DNA of 58,828 nt from Paeniglutamicibacter terrestris (GCF_012271785.1 NZ_JAAWVT010000012.1:41843-100670), one strand, 5' to 3'; counted from the first letter of the stretch, positions 1 to 9,161 are shown. Notes: generated by a model not told the origin, from the sequence alone. Translations and numbers: made by a program.

Positions 1-427
1 GCTGCGGATTTGCTTCCTTGATGGCGGTGCGGAAGGAGAATGACTCGGCAGCGATCGCGCCGATCAGCACCGCGAGCGGAACCCACCACCAGCGACCCTC
101 GATGCCATGGGGGTGCTGGAATTTCTGCCAGGCCTCATAGAGTGCAAAGAGTCCACCGACGCTGAAGAGCACGATGGAGACAATGAAGGAGTAAACGTAG
201 CGTTCACGCCCGTAGCCAAAGGGATGCGCCTCGTCGGCTTCGCGTCGCGACTTTTTCCCACCCAGGAGCAACAGGAGTTGATTCCCGGAATCGGCCACCG
301 AGTGGATGGCCTCCGCCAACATCGAGGATGAACTCGTCACGGCCCACGCCACGAACTTGAACAGCGCAATGGTCAGGTTTGCAGCAAGTGCCGCAAACAC
401 GGCCTTGGATCCGCCAGTTGCCGACAT
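1..427 (-). CDS. Cation diffusion facilitator (CDF) family transporter, C-terminus cut by window edge
   Basis: The first 142 residues of a cation efflux protein are visible, starting at the ATG at 427. Members of this family export divalent metal ions (Zn, Co, Fe, Mn) across the cytoplasmic membrane in exchange for protons. The visible part has a first hydrophobic segment (about residues 10-30), the family signature HSVADSGNQ, which lies in the metal-binding second helix, the loop motif HPFGYGRERY, and two further membrane segments. The rest of the membrane domain and the cytoplasmic C-terminal domain lie outside the window, so the metal cannot be predicted. It is transcribed in the same direction as the rRNA methyltransferase upstream but is separated from it by about 170 bases holding an inverted repeat. 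Confidence 0.85.
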   Translation of the reverse strand, partial: MSATGGSKAVFAALAANLTIALFKFVAWAVTSSSSMLAEAIHSVADSGNQLLLLLGGKKSRREADEAHPFGYGRERYVYSFIVSIVLFSVGGLFALYEAWQKFQHPHGIEGRWWWVPLAVLIGAIAAESFSFRTAIKEANPQ

Positions 428-482
428 GTCCGCACCAACTTTCCTTCGGGGATGGTCCGACCAGTCAAGCACGCTTCGCGAC

Positions 483-524
483 GTGCTGTCAGGGACCCTG
501 CGGGTGCGAGGCCCCTGACAGCAC
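483..524. terminator. Inverted repeat downstream of the rRNA methyltransferase
   Basis: GTGCTGTCAGGG and CCCTGACAGCAC face each other across about 17 bases between the methyltransferase stop codon and the CDF start. It can form a strong hairpin but lacks a T-run on either strand. It may be a terminator or mRNA-stabilising structure; an operator is also possible. Confidence 0.4.
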
Positions 525-600
525 AAAGAGTGGGAGCAATTACTGTCCCCGAAATAGAAAGCGGAGACATATTCTCGCTCTGGTGGTGCTCCGGGCGAGG

Positions 601-1509
601 TTAACTGGTGCGCTGTGCCCGAGCCGAGGCGTACATGCACACGGCCGCGGCCGTTCCAACGTTCAGCGATTCGGCAACACCATACAGCGGCACGGCGACG
701 CGGTGATCGGCCCTGGCCAGTTCCGCTTCGTTGAGACCCGCACCTTCATTACCGAAGAGCCAGACGGTGGGGTTCTCCAGAACTGGCATGTCCGGTGCAT
801 CGGGAGTCTCGAGACCAGCGCGTCGCGCGGCTGTGGCGTCAAGGAGCGTATCGAGGTTGGTTGCTCCGTAACCGTCGGCTGCCAAGACGGTGCTGCCGGC
901 GTTCTTGAAGGCCTCCACGGTTTCCTCGAGGGAGACGTTGGTGACGATTGGCAAGTGGAAGAGGGACCCAACCGTGGAACGTACGGCCTTGGGGTTGTAG
1001 ATATCTACGCTGCCGCCGGTGAGGATAAACGCGTCGGCACCTGCTGCATCGGCCGCACGCAGAATGGTTCCGGCATTTCCCGGATCCTGGACCCGGCACA
1101 GCACCGCGACGAGGCGCGGTTTGGCCGCAACGACATCCTGAAGGCTGATTTCGGGGATCCGGCATACTGCCACGATGCCCTGTGGGGTCACGGTATCGGC
1201 CATGCCGGCCAGCACCTCGGGGCTGACGACGCGGCTGCGCACGCCCTTGGCCTTGGCAGCCATTTCTTCAAATTCGGGGTACCGATCGAGGCAATCGTCG
1301 GTGGCATAAATGGTGTTGACTACCGCGTCGCGGTTGTTCTCGGCGTTCTCTAGGTGCTGGCGCAGGGCCTCGCGCACGGCCTGCGGGCCTTCGGCCAGGA
1401 ACTCGCCGCTGTGGGCACGTCCACTCTTTGTGGCCAGGCGCGAAACTTCACGCACGCGTTCGGCACCGAGGTTGTTCATGGGTTCGTCGTAGTATCCAGG
1501 GCGGTTCAT
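601..1509 (-). CDS. TrmH/SpoU-family RNA 2'-O-ribose methyltransferase
   Basis: A 302-residue SpoU-type enzyme that would transfer a methyl group from SAM to a ribose 2'-OH of rRNA or tRNA. An N-terminal substrate-binding region (GEFLAEGPQAVREAL, about residues 36-50) is followed by the knotted catalytic domain with its three signatures: VQDPGNAGTILRAADAAG, the FGNEGAGL loop, and VPLYGVAESLNVGTAAAV. A location next to rplT is usual in actinobacteria (tsnR-like). The start is uncertain: the ATG at 1509 gives the full length, while the ATG at 1479 removes ten weakly conserved residues. A terminator hairpin separates it from rplT, so it probably has its own promoter. The exact target nucleotide cannot be read from sequence. 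Confidence 0.88.
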   Translation of the reverse strand: MNRPGYYDEPMNNLGAERVREVSRLATKSGRAHSGEFLAEGPQAVREALRQHLENAENNRDAVVNTIYATDDCLDRYPEFEEMAAKAKGVRSRVVSPEVLAGMADTVTPQGIVAVCRIPEISLQDVVAAKPRLVAVLCRVQDPGNAGTILRAADAAGADAFILTGGSVDIYNPKAVRSTVGSLFHLPIVTNVSLEETVEAFKNAGSTVLAADGYGATNLDTLLDATAARRAGLETPDAPDMPVLENPTVWLFGNEGAGLNEAELARADHRVAVPLYGVAESLNVGTAAAVCMYASARAQRTS

Positions 1510-1535
1510 AACTACGACTTTACCGGGGAGATGAC

Positions 1536-1569
1536 AAAGGGACGGAATCGCAAGCGATTCCGTCCCTTT
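1536..1569. terminator. Rho-independent-type terminator of the infC-rpmI-rplT operon
   Basis: A near-perfect hairpin: AAAGGGACGGAATCGC pairs with GCGATTCCGTCCCTTT across a two-base loop. It lies 25 bases after the rplT stop codon and just before the methyltransferase start, so it should end the ribosomal operon. Confidence 0.75.
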
Positions 1570-1594
1570 GGCTAAAGCTTTATGAGCTCATAGA

Positions 1595-2275
1595 CTAGGC
1601 ATCTTTGATCTGCTGGCGGGATTCGCCACCTGCAGGCTCGAAGCCGGCTGCCTTGGCTGCTTCAACAGAGTTGAACCAGTATTCGGCGTCGGTCTGGTCG
1701 TACCAGGTCGAGCCCGGTACGTGGTACTTGTTCGACTGGGCGTTGCCCTTGATGACAAAGCCTTCCGGAGCAGCTTCGCCTTCGACGGCCTTGACGGCGC
1801 CTTCAACTTCAGCCTTCTCGGCGGCCGGAGCGGCAGCCTTTGCAGCCTTCTTGGCCGGAGCCTTCTTGGCGGCCGGAGCAACCGGAGCCTCGGCAGCAGC
1901 TGCCGGAGCGTTGACGTCTGCCGGAAGGGCGCTCTTGGCAACCTCTACCAGTACTGCGAATGCCTTGGCATCCGAGACAGCCAGCTCGGCGAGCATACGA
2001 CGGTCAACCTCAACCGCAGCAGCCTTCAGGCCCTGGATCAAGCGGTTGTAGGTCATGCCGTTGGCGCGGGATGCAGCGTTGATGCGCTGGATCCACAGGC
2101 GACGGAAGTTGCCCTTACGCTTGCGACGGTCGCCGTAGCTGTACACGAACGAGTGGAGCAGCTGCTCCTTCGCCTTCTTGTACAGGCGCGAACGCTGTCC
2201 GCGGTAACCCTTTGCGCGTTCAAGAATGACGCGACGCTTCTTATGGGCGTTGACCGCCCGCTTCACACGTGCCAC
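1595..2275 (-). CDS. rplT: 50S ribosomal protein L20 with a C-terminal sunset-like domain
   Basis: Residues 1 to about 118 are a complete L20, the early-assembling 23S rRNA-binding protein ([50 protein letters not shown]). The protein is 226 residues where L20 is normally near 120. The extra part is an Ala/Lys/Pro-rich linker (about 119-170) followed by a compact segment (about 173-215) with [17 protein letters not shown] and [11 protein letters not shown], which resembles the short sunset domain (IKGN...YHVPG...YxxT) found at the end of various actinobacterial proteins. Last gene of the infC-rpmI-rplT operon. In other bacteria L20 represses its own operon. The tail's role is unknown. Confidence 0.95.
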   Translation of the reverse strand: MARVKRAVNAHKKRRVILERAKGYRGQRSRLYKKAKEQLLHSFVYSYGDRRKRKGNFRRLWIQRINAASRANGMTYNRLIQGLKAAAVEVDRRMLAELAVSDAKAFAVLVEVAKSALPADVNAPAAAAEAPVAPAAKKAPAKKAAKAAAPAAEKAEVEGAVKAVEGEAAPEGFVIKGNAQSNKYHVPGSTWYDQTDAEYWFNSVEAAKAAGFEPAGGESRQQIKDA

Positions 2276-2380
2276 GTGTGTACTCCTTTGTTTCTGTCTC
2301 GTCGTACCGCATCCAAGCGGACGAACGAAAAATCTTTATGTGGTCGAGAACCCGGTACTGGGTTCCCCAGACGGACTGAG

Positions 2381-2575
2381 TTAGATACCGAGCATCCGCT
2401 TGATGGTCTTTACGTCCGCCTTGGCGACCAACTGGTCAGAAGCCAGGCGACGGGTAAGTCGTGAAGACTTGTGCTCCAGGTAGTGGCGGCGGTTAGCCTG
2501 CTGGCGCACGAGCTTGCCGCTACCGGTGAGCTTGAAGCGCTTCTTGGCGCCACTGTGGGTCTTGAACTTCGGCAT
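2381..2575 (-). CDS. rpmI: 50S ribosomal protein L35
   Basis: A 64-residue protein of normal L35 length and composition ([18 protein letters not shown] at the start, [15 protein letters not shown] in the middle). L35 is a basic protein of the large subunit. It lies between infC and rplT in the standard order, with about 100 bases on each side. The start is preceded by a purine-rich GGAGAA. Confidence 0.97.
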   Translation of the reverse strand: MPKFKTHSGAKKRFKLTGSGKLVRQQANRRHYLEHKSSRLTRRLASDQLVAKADVKTIKRMLGI

Positions 2576-2700
2576 ATCCGCCGTTCTCCTTACTTACTCC
2601 CGGGGACCTGTCGGGCCGGGGATCTTGCGAACTCCCGCGTTTGCGGGAAATCCGTGGTTCTGGTGTTGCTCTTACGAGCGTGCCCTGCGCGGAGGCGTCC

Positions 2701-3708
2701 TTACTTGGACGTTCCCGGCTTGGCGGCGCGGGTTGCGGGCTTAGGACCCGGCTTGCCCGCAGGCTTTGGTGGCATTGCCATTGGCTTGGGAATCGCCATT
2801 GGCTTGGGAGCTACGGCCGGCTTGGCTGCAACTACCGGCCGTGGGGCCGCAGCTGCTGCTGCCGGACGGCTAGCTGCCGTACGTACCGGAGCCTTTGCGG
2901 CTGCCGGGCGGCTGGAGCCTTCGCGGGCCGGAGCCGACTTCGCAGGGGCCTTCGACGCCACAGGGGCGCTCCGAACCGGTGCGACCTTGGGTGCAAGCTT
3001 GGCGGCTGCCTCTTCGGCTGCTGCTTCCGCACGTACCTTGGCAAGCTTTTCCATGATGTCGGACTCGATGACATCGGCAACGGATCCACCAATGTCGCCC
3101 TGAGGCTCCGAGGTATCCATCTTTGCCTTGGGGTTAGCTGCCTTGGCCTTATCGGCATCGCGCTGTTCCAAACGACGGGCTTCGGCCTTAGCTTCTGCCT
3201 TGTTCTTCAGCGGTCCAACGACCATGACCATGTTGCGGCCATCGATACGGGGCGAGGACTCAATAAGTCCGACCTCGGCTACTGCCTCGGCAAACTTGTT
3301 GAGCAAACGAATACCCATTTCCGGACGCTGCTGCTCACGACCACGGAACTGGATCATGGCCTTGACCTTGTCACCGGCTCCGAGGAACCGCAGTGCGTGT
3401 CCGACCTTGGTTTCGTAGTCGTGCGTATCGATCTTCAGTCGGAAACGAATTTCCTTCAGAATGGTGTTCGTCTGGTTCTTGCGAGTTTCGCGTGCCTTGA
3501 CGGCGGCCTCGTACTTGTACTTTCCGAAGTCCATCAGTTTGCACACGGGAGGTTTCGCGGTGGGCGCCACCTCCACGAGATCAAGGTCGGACTCGACGGC
3601 AAGACGAAGTGCATCCTCAATACGGACAATGCCAACCTGTTCACCGGCAGGGCCGACAAGCCGCACCTCTGGGACGCGGATTCGATCATTAATGCGTGGA
3701 TCGCTGAT
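2701..3708 (-). CDS. infC: Translation initiation factor IF-3, AUC start, long C-terminal tail
   Basis: IF-3 keeps the 30S subunit free and checks start-codon pairing. The N-domain begins [20 protein letters not shown]. The C-domain includes [15 protein letters not shown] and [14 protein letters not shown]. No ATG or GTG lies at the expected place; instead an ATC at 3706-3708 is preceded by CAGGAG with six bases of spacing. A rare start codon fits the known self-repression of infC. The open frame reaches an ATG at 3825, but those 39 residues look like untranslated leader. After the normal IF-3 end (about residue 180) there are some 155 extra residues rich in Ala, Pro and Lys. First gene of the infC-rpmI-rplT operon. 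Confidence 0.93.
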   Translation of the reverse strand: MSDPRINDRIRVPEVRLVGPAGEQVGIVRIEDALRLAVESDLDLVEVAPTAKPPVCKLMDFGKYKYEAAVKARETRKNQTNTILKEIRFRLKIDTHDYETKVGHALRFLGAGDKVKAMIQFRGREQQRPEMGIRLLNKFAEAVAEVGLIESSPRIDGRNMVMVVGPLKNKAEAKAEARRLEQRDADKAKAANPKAKMDTSEPQGDIGGSVADVIESDIMEKLAKVRAEAAAEEAAAKLAPKVAPVRSAPVASKAPAKSAPAREGSSRPAAAKAPVRTAASRPAAAAAAPRPVVAAKPAVAPKPMAIPKPMAMPPKPAGKPGPKPATRAAKPGTSK

Positions 3709-3750
3709 GTGTTGCTCCTGAGTAGTTCGTAGTTTCAGGCCACCCCAGCA

Positions 3751-3788
3751 AAAGGAAAGGCCCTCGGCTGCAGGTGCAGGCGGGGGCC
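3751..3788 (-). promoter_or_regulatory. Terminator-like hairpin in the infC leader (possible attenuator)
   Basis: Read on the minus strand, GGCCCCCG pairs with CGAGGGCC (one mismatch), enclosing a second TGCA..TGCA pairing, followed by TTTCCTTTT about 50 bases before the infC start. This is the form of a leader attenuator. Leader control of infC operons by L20 is known in other bacteria, but no known actinobacterial leader class was recognised here. Confidence 0.4.
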
Positions 3789-3996
3789 CCAGATTCGATC
3801 GATGAAAATTCATCCAGCCAATCAATTCCCGTGGGAATGATCAACACCGAACTTACCCGGCCGCCTAAAATTGGCTGCTGCGGGTGGGAGGTGGCCTCCA
3901 CTTGCGTACTGAATCCATGACTCTCTGGTCACATCCATCGGTAAGATGATGCATCCAAATACAAAGATTCAGTCGGTCTATGGAAAGCTTAGCAGT

Positions 3997-4362
3997 ATGA
4001 GTACTCCTGAAACCAATCCGGTCTCCACTAACGCCGAGAACGAGATTCGCGACATCGCCGAAGTGGCTGCCGTTGAAATCATCACCACCGCCGCCGTTCA
4101 CCTGATGAGCGCCGCTGCCGTCAAGTGCGGTCTGGCCGCGGGCGACGACGCCGAGGAACTGAAAGACCTCGACGAAGCCCGCAAGCTTATTATTGCCTTG
4201 GCCGGCCTAGTTACCTCCGCAGCCCCGGAAATCGGCTCGCAGCACGCAGGTCCATTGCGCGACGGACTGCGTTCACTGCAGCTGGCCTTCCGTGAAGCAT
4301 CGGCCTTCCCGGACGAGCCAGGCAAGGGCCCGGGCGAAAAGCTCACCGGCCCAGTGAACTAA
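3997..4362 (+). CDS. DUF1844 domain protein
   Basis: A 121-residue acidic protein matching the DUF1844 family in nearly its whole length: RDIAEVAAVEIITTAAVHLM, then DLDEARKLIIALAGLV, then PLRDGLRSLQLAFREAS, and a final PGKGPGEKLTGPV. The family is small, soluble and conserved next to infC in actinobacteria; its function is unknown. The ATG at 3997 is preferred over the one at 3946 because it starts at the usual MS..E/P-rich N-terminus and has GGAAAG about 10 bases upstream. Divergent from infC with a shared intergenic region of about 290 bases. Confidence 0.88.
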   Translation: MSTPETNPVSTNAENEIRDIAEVAAVEIITTAAVHLMSAAAVKCGLAAGDDAEELKDLDEARKLIIALAGLVTSAAPEIGSQHAGPLRDGLRSLQLAFREASAFPDEPGKGPGEKLTGPVN

Positions 4363-4454
4363 GCGAACCAACTATCTCCACCACACCGCAGCAACATCTG
4401 AAGTACCCCTGAGAGGTTAAGCACAAACCAACCTCACAGACCACGAAACGCCAA

Positions 4455-4485
4455 GAGGGCCCGGTTCTTATTGAACTGGGCCCTC
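4455..4485. terminator. Bidirectional terminator between the DUF1844 gene and the MFS gene
   Basis: GAGGGCCCGGTTC faces GAACTGGGCCCTC across five bases, followed on the plus strand by ATTGTTTG. It lies between two converging genes. Confidence 0.75.
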
Positions 4486-4517
4486 ATTGTTTGCCCGGCC
4501 GGAGCCGAGTTGATGTA

Positions 4518-5861
4518 TCAGTCGCCGAGAATCAGCGTGCGTGAATGAGACCGCGCGCGATGCCTACGCAACTGTTGGGCGATCAGGGCCACCACACAAA
4601 TAAAGCCACCCAAGATCCCGACCACCAGGAATCCTGCGCCGGCCCCGAACCCATCCACCGTGGCACCGGTGATCGGAGATCCAAGAGCCGTACCGCTGGT
4701 CAATGCCGACCCATACCACCCCATGGCCTCGCCACGGCGCTTCTCCGCCACCAGATCCGTCAGCCATTCGGAGGCCGCAGAGAGCACCGGAGCACAGAGC
4801 AGTCCGGGCAGTACCGAAAGCAAAGCCAGTGAAATGGTGTTACTGGCAAAGGCCATGGGCACCGTCAACAACGCCATGGCCAGCAACAAGATAATGGGTG
4901 AGATGCGTCGTTGCATGCTGCCGTAGATCAGACCGCCAATCAGCGATGCGCCACACCAGAGCAGGAAGACGATGCCCAGTTGGCCTTCACTTTGTTCTTG
5001 TTCCAGCAGCGCAATGATGCCCACCTCGGTACCGGAGAGGACAAGTCCCGCCCCGGCTGCGGCGATGAATACCGCGACCACCGAGGCACTAACCCAACCG
5101 AACTTGTGGCGGAAGTCCCTGCCCCGTGCCGCGACCCGCGCACGCCTGGACTTACCACCGGCCAAAATCAGTTCACCTTCAACATCCGCTAGCCCACCGG
5201 GGCCGGCAGCGATCAGCGAGGCCTCGGCACCCAGACGTTCCTCGTGCGGGTTGGCCCTGGTCGCCACGGCTCCGGGTTGCCCGGAGCGAGTCGGAGGGTT
5301 CAACAACATCAGGCACAGACCACTCAGTGACGCGGCGATGGCCACGCCACTCATCCCCACGGTGGTATTCAGCGAGGTGGCCACGATGCCCGCGGAGGCA
5401 GGGCCGACGATGAAGACGAATTCGGTGCTCATCGCATCCAAAGCGAACGCCGAACGTCGGGTATCCCCGGTGGTCATCACGCCCAATGCCGTGCGCACCA
5501 CGGAGAATACCGGCAGTGAGAACAGCCCTGCGACGAACACCAAGGGCATAATCCAGTAGAAGGAAACGTGCGGAACGATGCTCCACACCACCGCCTCAAC
5601 AATGATGGATGGAATCAGTGCCCGGCGTAATCCGTAGAGGTCAACGACGTGGCCGCGCCACGGGGCACCTAGGGCGATACCAATGGTCATGACGGCCACC
5701 ACTAAGCCTGCCGAGCCCCAGTCCCGATCCAGCTCATTGACCAAGTGCAGCAGTAAGAGCATGCCAACGGAGGCGTGCGGCAGCCTGGCCACCATGCCAA
5801 TCAGCAGTAGCGGAGTGATGCCCGGTTGCCGCAGCAGCTGCCCATAACGTCCAAATTTCAT
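4518..5861 (-). CDS. MFS transporter
   Basis: A 447-residue membrane protein with about 12 hydrophobic segments in two halves, separated by a charged cytoplasmic loop (about residues 190-250, rich in Arg, Glu and Ala). The loop after helix 2 carries an MFS-like motif (VVDLYGLRRALIPS). Sequence features resemble the drug/proton antiporter branch, but no substrate can be assigned. Its start codon overlaps the stop codon of the SseB gene (ATGA), so the two are translationally coupled and likely one transcript. It ends just before the terminator shared with the converging DUF1844 gene. Confidence 0.8.
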   Translation of the reverse strand: MKFGRYGQLLRQPGITPLLLIGMVARLPHASVGMLLLLHLVNELDRDWGSAGLVVAVMTIGIALGAPWRGHVVDLYGLRRALIPSIIVEAVVWSIVPHVSFYWIMPLVFVAGLFSLPVFSVVRTALGVMTTGDTRRSAFALDAMSTEFVFIVGPASAGIVATSLNTTVGMSGVAIAASLSGLCLMLLNPPTRSGQPGAVATRANPHEERLGAEASLIAAGPGGLADVEGELILAGGKSRRARVAARGRDFRHKFGWVSASVVAVFIAAAGAGLVLSGTEVGIIALLEQEQSEGQLGIVFLLWCGASLIGGLIYGSMQRRISPIILLLAMALLTVPMAFASNTISLALLSVLPGLLCAPVLSAASEWLTDLVAEKRRGEAMGWYGSALTSGTALGSPITGATVDGFGAGAGFLVVGILGGFICVVALIAQQLRRHRARSHSRTLILGD

Positions 5862-6778
5862 GCCCGAGAATCACTCTCTGGTGCGGCACCGGCTGCCATG
5901 GTAACTTCCAGCGAATCAACGTTTTCGGCAAACTGCGCAATAGCGGCCAGCCGCGAGTGAACACGCCCAACACAGGCACGTGCCGTGGCCTCATCGGTAC
6001 CGGGGCGGAAACCAAATTCCAGACGCAGTTCCGGGCCCGGTCCCCCACCGGGAACGCTGGTCCCTGCGGCAGTTCGGGTTCCCACCCCGCGGCCCGGCGC
6101 CATCTTGATGCTCGCCAGGGCAGGTTCGTCACTCACCTGAGTTGCCACGATGGTGGCCAGCTCCTCTTGGAGGTAGCTGGGGATCCATTCTTGTTGTTGG
6201 GCCAGGGCCCACATGGCCGGGCGGCGCAAAACAAAGGTGAAGTCGGCTCCCGGATCAAGAACCAGGAGCGCGGCGTCCTCGCTGACGGCGGAGAGGGCTG
6301 CCCGTGGCGCGTACACGGCGACCGGGCGGGCCCCGGTGTGCCACGCCTGGAGGTTCGCTACGCTGCTGAAGACCGGCAGTGCCTTGCGGCCATCCGGAGC
6401 GTTGAGCGTGATCAGGGCCATGTCGGCCTCTTTGTCTTCGGTGAAGCCGTGCTCCCCCAGACCACCCTCGGCCAATTGCGCCACGACGGCGATGTAGACG
6501 CGTGCTTGGGCCAGAGCGCTATGGACCTTCGCCTCACTGCCGGTACCGGTGACCAGCTCGCTCAGAGCTGTGTGAAGCCGATCGTCGATCAGACCGGTGT
6601 CGTTATCAAAATTGTGCAGCGGATTACCTTCACCGCTGAGGTCGCGTCCATCCCAGCTTTGACCCGCAGAGTCCAGCGGTCCACCGGCCCGTTGCAGGGC
6701 CGCGGCGATGTGTCCGGGCAGGTGCCGTTCGGCTCCGGATGATGGTGGGGAAGAAGGAGAATGCGAGCTCATATCCAC
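5858..6778 (-). CDS. SseB-family protein
   Basis: A 306-residue soluble protein with two SseB-type domains. The first (about residues 75-185) includes YIAVVAQLAE, MALITLNAPDGRKALPVF and GADFTFVLRRPAMWAL. The second (about 205-290) includes a Gly/Pro-rich linker and LRLEFGFRPG. SseB domains are widespread in actinobacteria; outside the enterobacterial type III secretion role that gave the name, no function is established. It is upstream of and coupled to an MFS gene and follows hisA after about 130 bases, so it may be read through from the his operon. The ATG at 6772 is an equally good start. Confidence 0.75.
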   Translation of the reverse strand: MDMSSHSPSSPPSSGAERHLPGHIAAALQRAGGPLDSAGQSWDGRDLSGEGNPLHNFDNDTGLIDDRLHTALSELVTGTGSEAKVHSALAQARVYIAVVAQLAEGGLGEHGFTEDKEADMALITLNAPDGRKALPVFSSVANLQAWHTGARPVAVYAPRAALSAVSEDAALLVLDPGADFTFVLRRPAMWALAQQQEWIPSYLQEELATIVATQVSDEPALASIKMAPGRGVGTRTAAGTSVPGGGPGPELRLEFGFRPGTDEATARACVGRVHSRLAAIAQFAENVDSLEVTMAAGAAPESDSRA

Positions 6779-6907
6779 ATGCTATCTTGCACGCGGTCCG
6801 GGGCCGGACGGCACTAAGTGCGCCTCCGGCCCCGTAACCCGCCAACCACGCCAAGGGCTCCTGCGGAGCACCCCCGGAGGTGTGGCGAAACTCGCTTGCT
6901 GCTGGCG

Positions 6908-7657
6908 TTAAACCGAGCGGCGACCTGCGACGTCCAGAGCTTGCGCCATGGTGAACTTTCCTGCGTACAGGGCCTTGCCCACGATGGCACCTTCAACGCC
7001 GTTGGGGACCAGTTCGCGCAGGACTCGAAGATCCTCGAGGCTTGAGATGCCGCCGGAGGCGACGACCGGCTTGGAGGTGCGCTCGCACATCTGGGCCAGC
7101 AGTTCCACGTTGGGACCGCGCAGCGTTCCGTCCTTGGTGACATCGGTGACGACATAACGGGCGCATCCGGCATCTTCCAGGCGGGCCAGGACCTCCCAGA
7201 TATCCCCGCCTTCCTTGGTCCAGCCGCGACCCGAGAGGGTGGTGCCACGTACGTCGAGTCCGACGGCGATCTTATCTCCGTGGCGGGCGATGGCGCGGGC
7301 AGTCCACTGCGGATTTTCCAAAGCGGCGGTGCCCAGATTCACTCGAGTGGCACCGAATTCCAGGGCGCGCTCCAGCGATGCATCATCACGGATGCCGCCG
7401 GAAAGTTCAACCTTGATGTTCAGTTCGCTGGCGATGCGACCCAGGATCTTGGTGTTGTCGCCACGGTCGAAGGCCGCATCGAGGTCCACCAGGTGGATCC
7501 ATTCGGCTCCGGCATTCTGCCAGGCCAGGGCCGCGTCGAGCGGGTTGCCATATCCGGTTTCGGATCCGGCCTCGCCCTGGACCAGGCGTACTGCCTGTCC
7601 GTCCACCACGTCGACGGCGGGAAGCAATTCCAGGATGGGCTGTGAGTTCTCGGTCAT
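6908..7657 (-). CDS. hisA: 1-(5-phosphoribosyl)-5-[(5-phosphoribosylamino)methylideneamino]imidazole-4-carboxamide isomerase (HisA/PriA)
   Basis: A (beta/alpha)8 isomerase of 249 residues acting in the fourth step of histidine synthesis. Seen: [19 protein letters not shown] with the first catalytic Asp, [27 protein letters not shown], and [16 protein letters not shown] with the second catalytic Asp. In actinobacteria the enzyme is usually the bifunctional PriA that also does the TrpF step; this one has the PriA-like length and sequence, but bifunctionality is inferred. The start at 7657 is chosen because AAGGA lies six bases upstream, the same spacing as at hisB. Last gene of the his block. 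Confidence 0.93.
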   Translation of the reverse strand: MTENSQPILELLPAVDVVDGQAVRLVQGEAGSETGYGNPLDAALAWQNAGAEWIHLVDLDAAFDRGDNTKILGRIASELNIKVELSGGIRDDASLERALEFGATRVNLGTAALENPQWTARAIARHGDKIAVGLDVRGTTLSGRGWTKEGGDIWEVLARLEDAGCARYVVTDVTKDGTLRGPNVELLAQMCERTSKPVVASGGISSLEDLRVLRELVPNGVEGAIVGKALYAGKFTMAQALDVAGRRSV

Positions 7658-7749
7658 GATCATTCCTTGGTTGTTTCTAGGACGAGGCCGCATCCGGCTG
7701 GGGATACAGCGGCTGGCCAGCAAACCGGCGGGCCGGTTGCTCCGTGGGG

Positions 7750-7899
7750 TTAGAGCGTGAGCCGGTAGGCGGCGAAGAGCGAGAGCCCGGCCAGCACCCA
7801 GACTGTGATGACCCACGACAGGTGGGCTCGTTGTTGACGCAGGGAGAGGGCTCCGCCGGCGAGGAGGCCAGCGGCGGCCATCAAAATAATTGACCACAT
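7750..7899 (-). CDS. Small two-helix membrane protein inside the his operon
   Basis: A 49-residue protein beginning [17 protein letters not shown] and ending [13 protein letters not shown], with two hydrophobic helices joined by a basic loop (LRQQRAHLS). Its ATG lies four bases after the hisH stop codon, so it is probably translated by re-initiation. The longer open frame up to 8007 overlaps hisH and is not needed. No family is recognised. Its place between hisH and hisA suggests a conserved passenger of the operon rather than a histidine enzyme. Confidence 0.65.
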   Translation of the reverse strand: MWSIILMAAAGLLAGGALSLRQQRAHLSWVITVWVLAGLSLFAAYRLTL

Positions 7900-7903
7900 G
7901 GTG

Positions 7904-8539
7904 TTAGAGGGTCTCCAGCCAGTTGCGCAGGAGCTTGGCTCCGGCGTCGCCGGACTTCTCCGGGTGGAATTGGAGGGCGCACAGTGGACCATTTTCCACG
8001 GCGGCAATAAACGGTCCCCCGTGCTCGGCCCAGGTGATCTGTGGTGGGATCATCTTGGGCTGGGCAACTTCGAAGTTCCATTCCTGCACGGCATAGGAGT
8101 GCACGAAGTAGAAACGTTCATCCTCGATGCCGGCGAACAGCTTGCTGCCGGCCGGCGGGGTGAGCGTGTTCCATCCCATGTGCGGCACGACCGGGGCCTT
8201 GAGCAGCGCCACGGTACCGGGCCATTCGCCGATGCCCTCGGTGCGGATCCCGTGCTCCACGCCCTCTTCGAAGAAGACCTGGTGTCCAACACAGACGCCG
8301 AGTACCGGGCGGCCGCCAGCGATGCGCCGACCGATCCAACGGATGGCGCCGACGTCTTTGAGTGCCTGCATGACGGCGGCAAAGGCGCCAACGCCTGGCA
8401 CAAATAATCCGTCGCAGTTCAGGATGTCATCTGGCTTGGCCGAGAGTTTTACCTCGGCACCGGCTGCTTCCAGGGCGCGCACAGCGGAGCGGACGTTGCC
8501 GGATCCGTAGTCAAGGACGGTGACGGTCTTGGCCGCCAT
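7904..8539 (-). CDS. hisH: Imidazole glycerol phosphate synthase subunit HisH
   Basis: The glutamine amidotransferase subunit of 211 residues, which gives ammonia to HisF. The class I triad is present: Cys in [12 protein letters not shown] and His/Glu in LQFHPEKSG. The oxyanion region PGVGAF and the N-terminal [13 protein letters not shown] are also present. The ATG at 8539 gives the normal length; the stop of hisB sits only one base upstream, so the two genes are coupled. The partner hisF is not in the window. Confidence 0.95.
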   Translation of the reverse strand: MAAKTVTVLDYGSGNVRSAVRALEAAGAEVKLSAKPDDILNCDGLFVPGVGAFAAVMQALKDVGAIRWIGRRIAGGRPVLGVCVGHQVFFEEGVEHGIRTEGIGEWPGTVALLKAPVVPHMGWNTLTPPAGSKLFAGIEDERFYFVHSYAVQEWNFEVAQPKMIPPQITWAEHGGPFIAAVENGPLCALQFHPEKSGDAGAKLLRNWLETL

Positions 8540-8540
8540 C

Positions 8541-9161
8541 TTAGAGCGCGCCCTTGGTGGAGGGAATGGCGTCGCCGATCCGCGGGTCCATTTCCACGGC
8601 TTGACGCAGGGCGCGTGCCAGCGCCTTGAACTGCGCTTCAACGATGTGGTGCGGGTCTCTGCCGGCGATCACTGTCATGTGCACGCAGATCTGGGCGTGC
8701 AGGGTCAGTGCCTCAAAAACGTGTCGCGTCAGCGATCCGGTGAAGTGCCCACCGATGAGGTGGTATTCCTGACCTGCTGGTTCCCCGGAGTGGACCAGGT
8801 AAGGCCGGCCGGAGATATCAACTACGGCGTTGGCCAGGGCTTCGTCCAGCGGGACGGTGGCTTCGCCGAAGCGGCGAATGCCTGCCTTGTTGCCCAATGC
8901 GGTGCGCAGTACCTCACCGAGGGTGATGGCCACGTCTTCGACGGTGTGGTGGACGTCAATGTGGGTGTCCCCCGTGGCGCGAACGGTGATGTCGATGAGC
9001 GAGTGCTTGGCCAGGGCCGTGAGCATGTGGTCATAGAACGGGACGCTGGTGCTGATATCCGAGCGGCCCGTGCCGTCCAGATCGATTTCGACGAGGACGG
9101 ATGACTCGCTGGTGCTGCGTTCGAGGCGAGCGCGACGACCCGTGAGTTTTTCGGCAGACAT
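8541..9161 (-). CDS. hisB: Imidazoleglycerol-phosphate dehydratase
   Basis: A 206-residue monofunctional HisB that removes water from imidazoleglycerol phosphate. The manganese-binding histidine motifs are present twice: [15 protein letters not shown] with [12 protein letters not shown]-like [14 protein letters not shown], and later [18 protein letters not shown]. The ATG at 9161 is chosen over the ATG at 9167 because AAGGA is six bases upstream of it. It sits between hisC, 109 bases upstream, and hisH, which begins one base after its stop. Confidence 0.95.
   Translation of the reverse strand: MSAEKLTGRRARLERSTSESSVLVEIDLDGTGRSDISTSVPFYDHMLTALAKHSLIDITVRATGDTHIDVHHTVEDVAITLGEVLRTALGNKAGIRRFGEATVPLDEALANAVVDISGRPYLVHSGEPAGQEYHLIGGHFTGSLTRHVFEALTLHAQICVHMTVIAGRDPHHIVEAQFKALARALRQAVEMDPRIGDAIPSTKGAL

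Noticed and set aside
379-1353. 324-residue plus-strand open frame
   Set aside because: Antisense to the TrmH-type methyltransferase, no family features.
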